This document shows, piece after piece, positions 5,280-6,134 of a DNA stretch of 6,134 nt. The stretch comes from a bacterium (lineage in GTDB: Bacteria; UBP15; UBA6099), in contig JAKQBV010000274.1 of NCBI GenBank assembly GCA_029573925.1, forward strand, positions 1-6,134. Direction: 5' to 3'. Both the position numbers and the translations under genes were made by a program. The notes under the pieces were generated by a model, which searched no databases, was not told where the DNA came from, and worked only from the letters and a program-made list of their open reading frames with translations. Positions within the stretch are counted from its first letter, which is position 1. The number at the start of each line of letters is the position of its first letter.

Positions 5280-6134
5280 GTCAATATCTCATTAATAAAA
5301 GCGTTGAGATTCTCCGGCGATGAAGGCAGAAAAACAACGCCTCCGCTCATCGCCGCGTCGAGTCCGCCTGAGATTCCATCCGTCAATTTCTCCGGTTTCA
5401 GCAGTTTCATGTTCCATTTTGCGGAGAGGTCTTCAACGACGAGAGCTGTTCCGTCCGCGTCTTTCGCAGGGCCTCCCGCGCGGGCAATAAGCGCGCCGAC
5501 CGTCAGCCCCGATTCCGCTTCGTAAACGCCGGGCGAAACGACGCTTCCAGACACATAATAATGAACCATCGGAGCTGATTCGCCGGGTGGCATCAGCGAA
5601 AGCTTCGCGCGGCCCCGCAAGCCCCGCTCCGACATCGCGACGTTCAAATCCCTCTCCGCCGCCGCGAGCGTCTTCCTCACCGTCCTTACGTTGAACCCGT
5701 CTGGCAGGCGCAGATATCCGAGCGCGTCCACCGGCAGACAGAAATCAACGTAGTCGCCGAAGCCGCTTACCCGCACCCTGTCTCCGGGAGAAGGAAAGAA
5801 TTCGGTCGAGATGTCCTCAAGCTCTTCCGTAATCGCCGGGCACGGAGGCGGAAGCTTCGGCGCGGCCGCTTCAACTTCATCGGCGTCTCTCTCCGAGTCA
5901 GTCTCGCCGGACGCGAACGCCCTAAAAACCGCTTCGAGTTGCTCAAAAGCTTCGGCGGGCGGCTGCTTGGCGCAGCCTGTTCCTTCAGGTATCAATATCG
6001 GCGGGGGAATAATGGTAAAACTGGAGCCGGAAAAACGGACTGCTATGTCGCCCTGAACGGGCGCGCACTGCGGGCAGCCCGGCTCAAAACAGCCCGATGA
6101 CGTTTTAGCTCCCGCCTCCGTTATCTCGACGGTT
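5264..6134 (-). CDS. Poly_export/SLBB polysaccharide-export-like protein, N-terminus cut by window edge
   Basis: The frame stays open to the right edge, giving 289 residues without a convincing start. A TTG at 5995 only begins an arbitrary sub-frame, so I treat the gene as 5'-partial. From the edge: a Cys-bearing segment (CFEPGCPQC, 15-23), a Pro-rich turn (PPP, 43-45), and an acidic Ala/Glu linker (about 60-95). Then comes a Poly_export-like domain with PGDRVRVSGFGDYVD (116-130) and GYLRLPDGFNVRTVRKTL (139-156), matching the PGD...G.I.LP.G.V.V pattern. An SLBB-like domain follows: YYVSGSVVSPGVYEAESGL (193-211), then TVGALIARAGGP. It closes with GGVVFLPSS and a short terminal helix (275-289). 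Wza-like proteins form the outer-membrane or periplasmic channel for polysaccharide export. With the N-terminus missing, signal peptide or lipobox cannot be checked. It is convergent with the hydrolase pair and not part of either operon. Domain calls are good; a role in capsule or EPS export is inference. Confidence 0.78.
   Translation of the reverse strand, partial: TVEITEAGAKTSSGCFEPGCPQCAPVQGDIAVRFSGSSFTIIPPPILIPEGTGCAKQPPAEAFEQLEAVFRAFASGETDSERDADEVEAAAPKLPPPCPAITEELEDISTEFFPSPGDRVRVSGFGDYVDFCLPVDALGYLRLPDGFNVRTVRKTLAAAERDLNVAMSERGLRGRAKLSLMPPGESAPMVHYYVSGSVVSPGVYEAESGLTVGALIARAGGPAKDADGTALVVEDLSAKWNMKLLKPEKLTDGISGGLDAAMSGGVVFLPSSPENLNAFINEILTFLSE

Noticed and set aside
5264..5995. SLBB gene starting at TTG 5995
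   Set aside because: The frame remains open upstream to the window edge, and no ribosome site was found at this TTG. The start is an artefact of requiring a start codon inside the window.

Overview
The window looks like bacterial chromosome of roughly 55% G+C. It is dense with genes that have clear AGGAGG-type ribosome binding sites. Five of the six genes carry, or belong to families with, export signals for the cell envelope. An OmpH/Skp-type periplasmic chaperone and an SLBB polysaccharide-export protein imply a Gram-negative, two-membrane cell. The SpoIVB-S55-type protein is of the kind I associate with Planctomycetes/Verrucomicrobia-like and uncultured phyla rather than sporeformers. That lineage suggestion is inference, and I cannot name the organism.

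Layout. Left block, minus strand, transcribed right to left: an OmpH/Skp-like chaperone (2344-2847), a xylose-isomerase-like TIM-barrel protein starting at TTG (1515-2267), and a SpoIVB peptidase S55-domain protein (1-1469, C-terminus cut by the window edge). The gaps are 76 and 45 bases, so this is probably one operon. A good sigma70-type promoter (TTGACA, 16 bases, TAATAA) and a GC-rich leader hairpin lie upstream in the 199-base divergent intergenic region.

Middle block, plus strand: two consecutive secreted alpha/beta hydrolases, a dienelactone-hydrolase-like protein (3047-4066) and an esterase-D/PF00756-like protein (4098-5243). They are 31 bases apart, have near-identical ribosome-binding context, and are probably co-transcribed.

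Right edge, minus strand, convergent: a Wza-like Poly_export/SLBB protein (5264-6134, N-terminus cut by the window edge).

How they may work together: the left operon pairs a periplasmic holdase with a putative periplasmic protease/scaffold protein and a cytoplasmic TIM-barrel protein whose usual metal-binding glutamates appear to be replaced. The hydrolase pair probably acts on ester-containing substrates outside the cytoplasm. The SLBB protein would take part in polysaccharide export. No mobile element, CRISPR array, tRNA or rRNA is visible. The points most worth a second look are the Ser-before-His motif order in the S55-type protein, the apparently metal-site-degenerate TIM barrel, and the unusual company of the ompH-like gene. 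I do not see a clearly new defence or mobile system.
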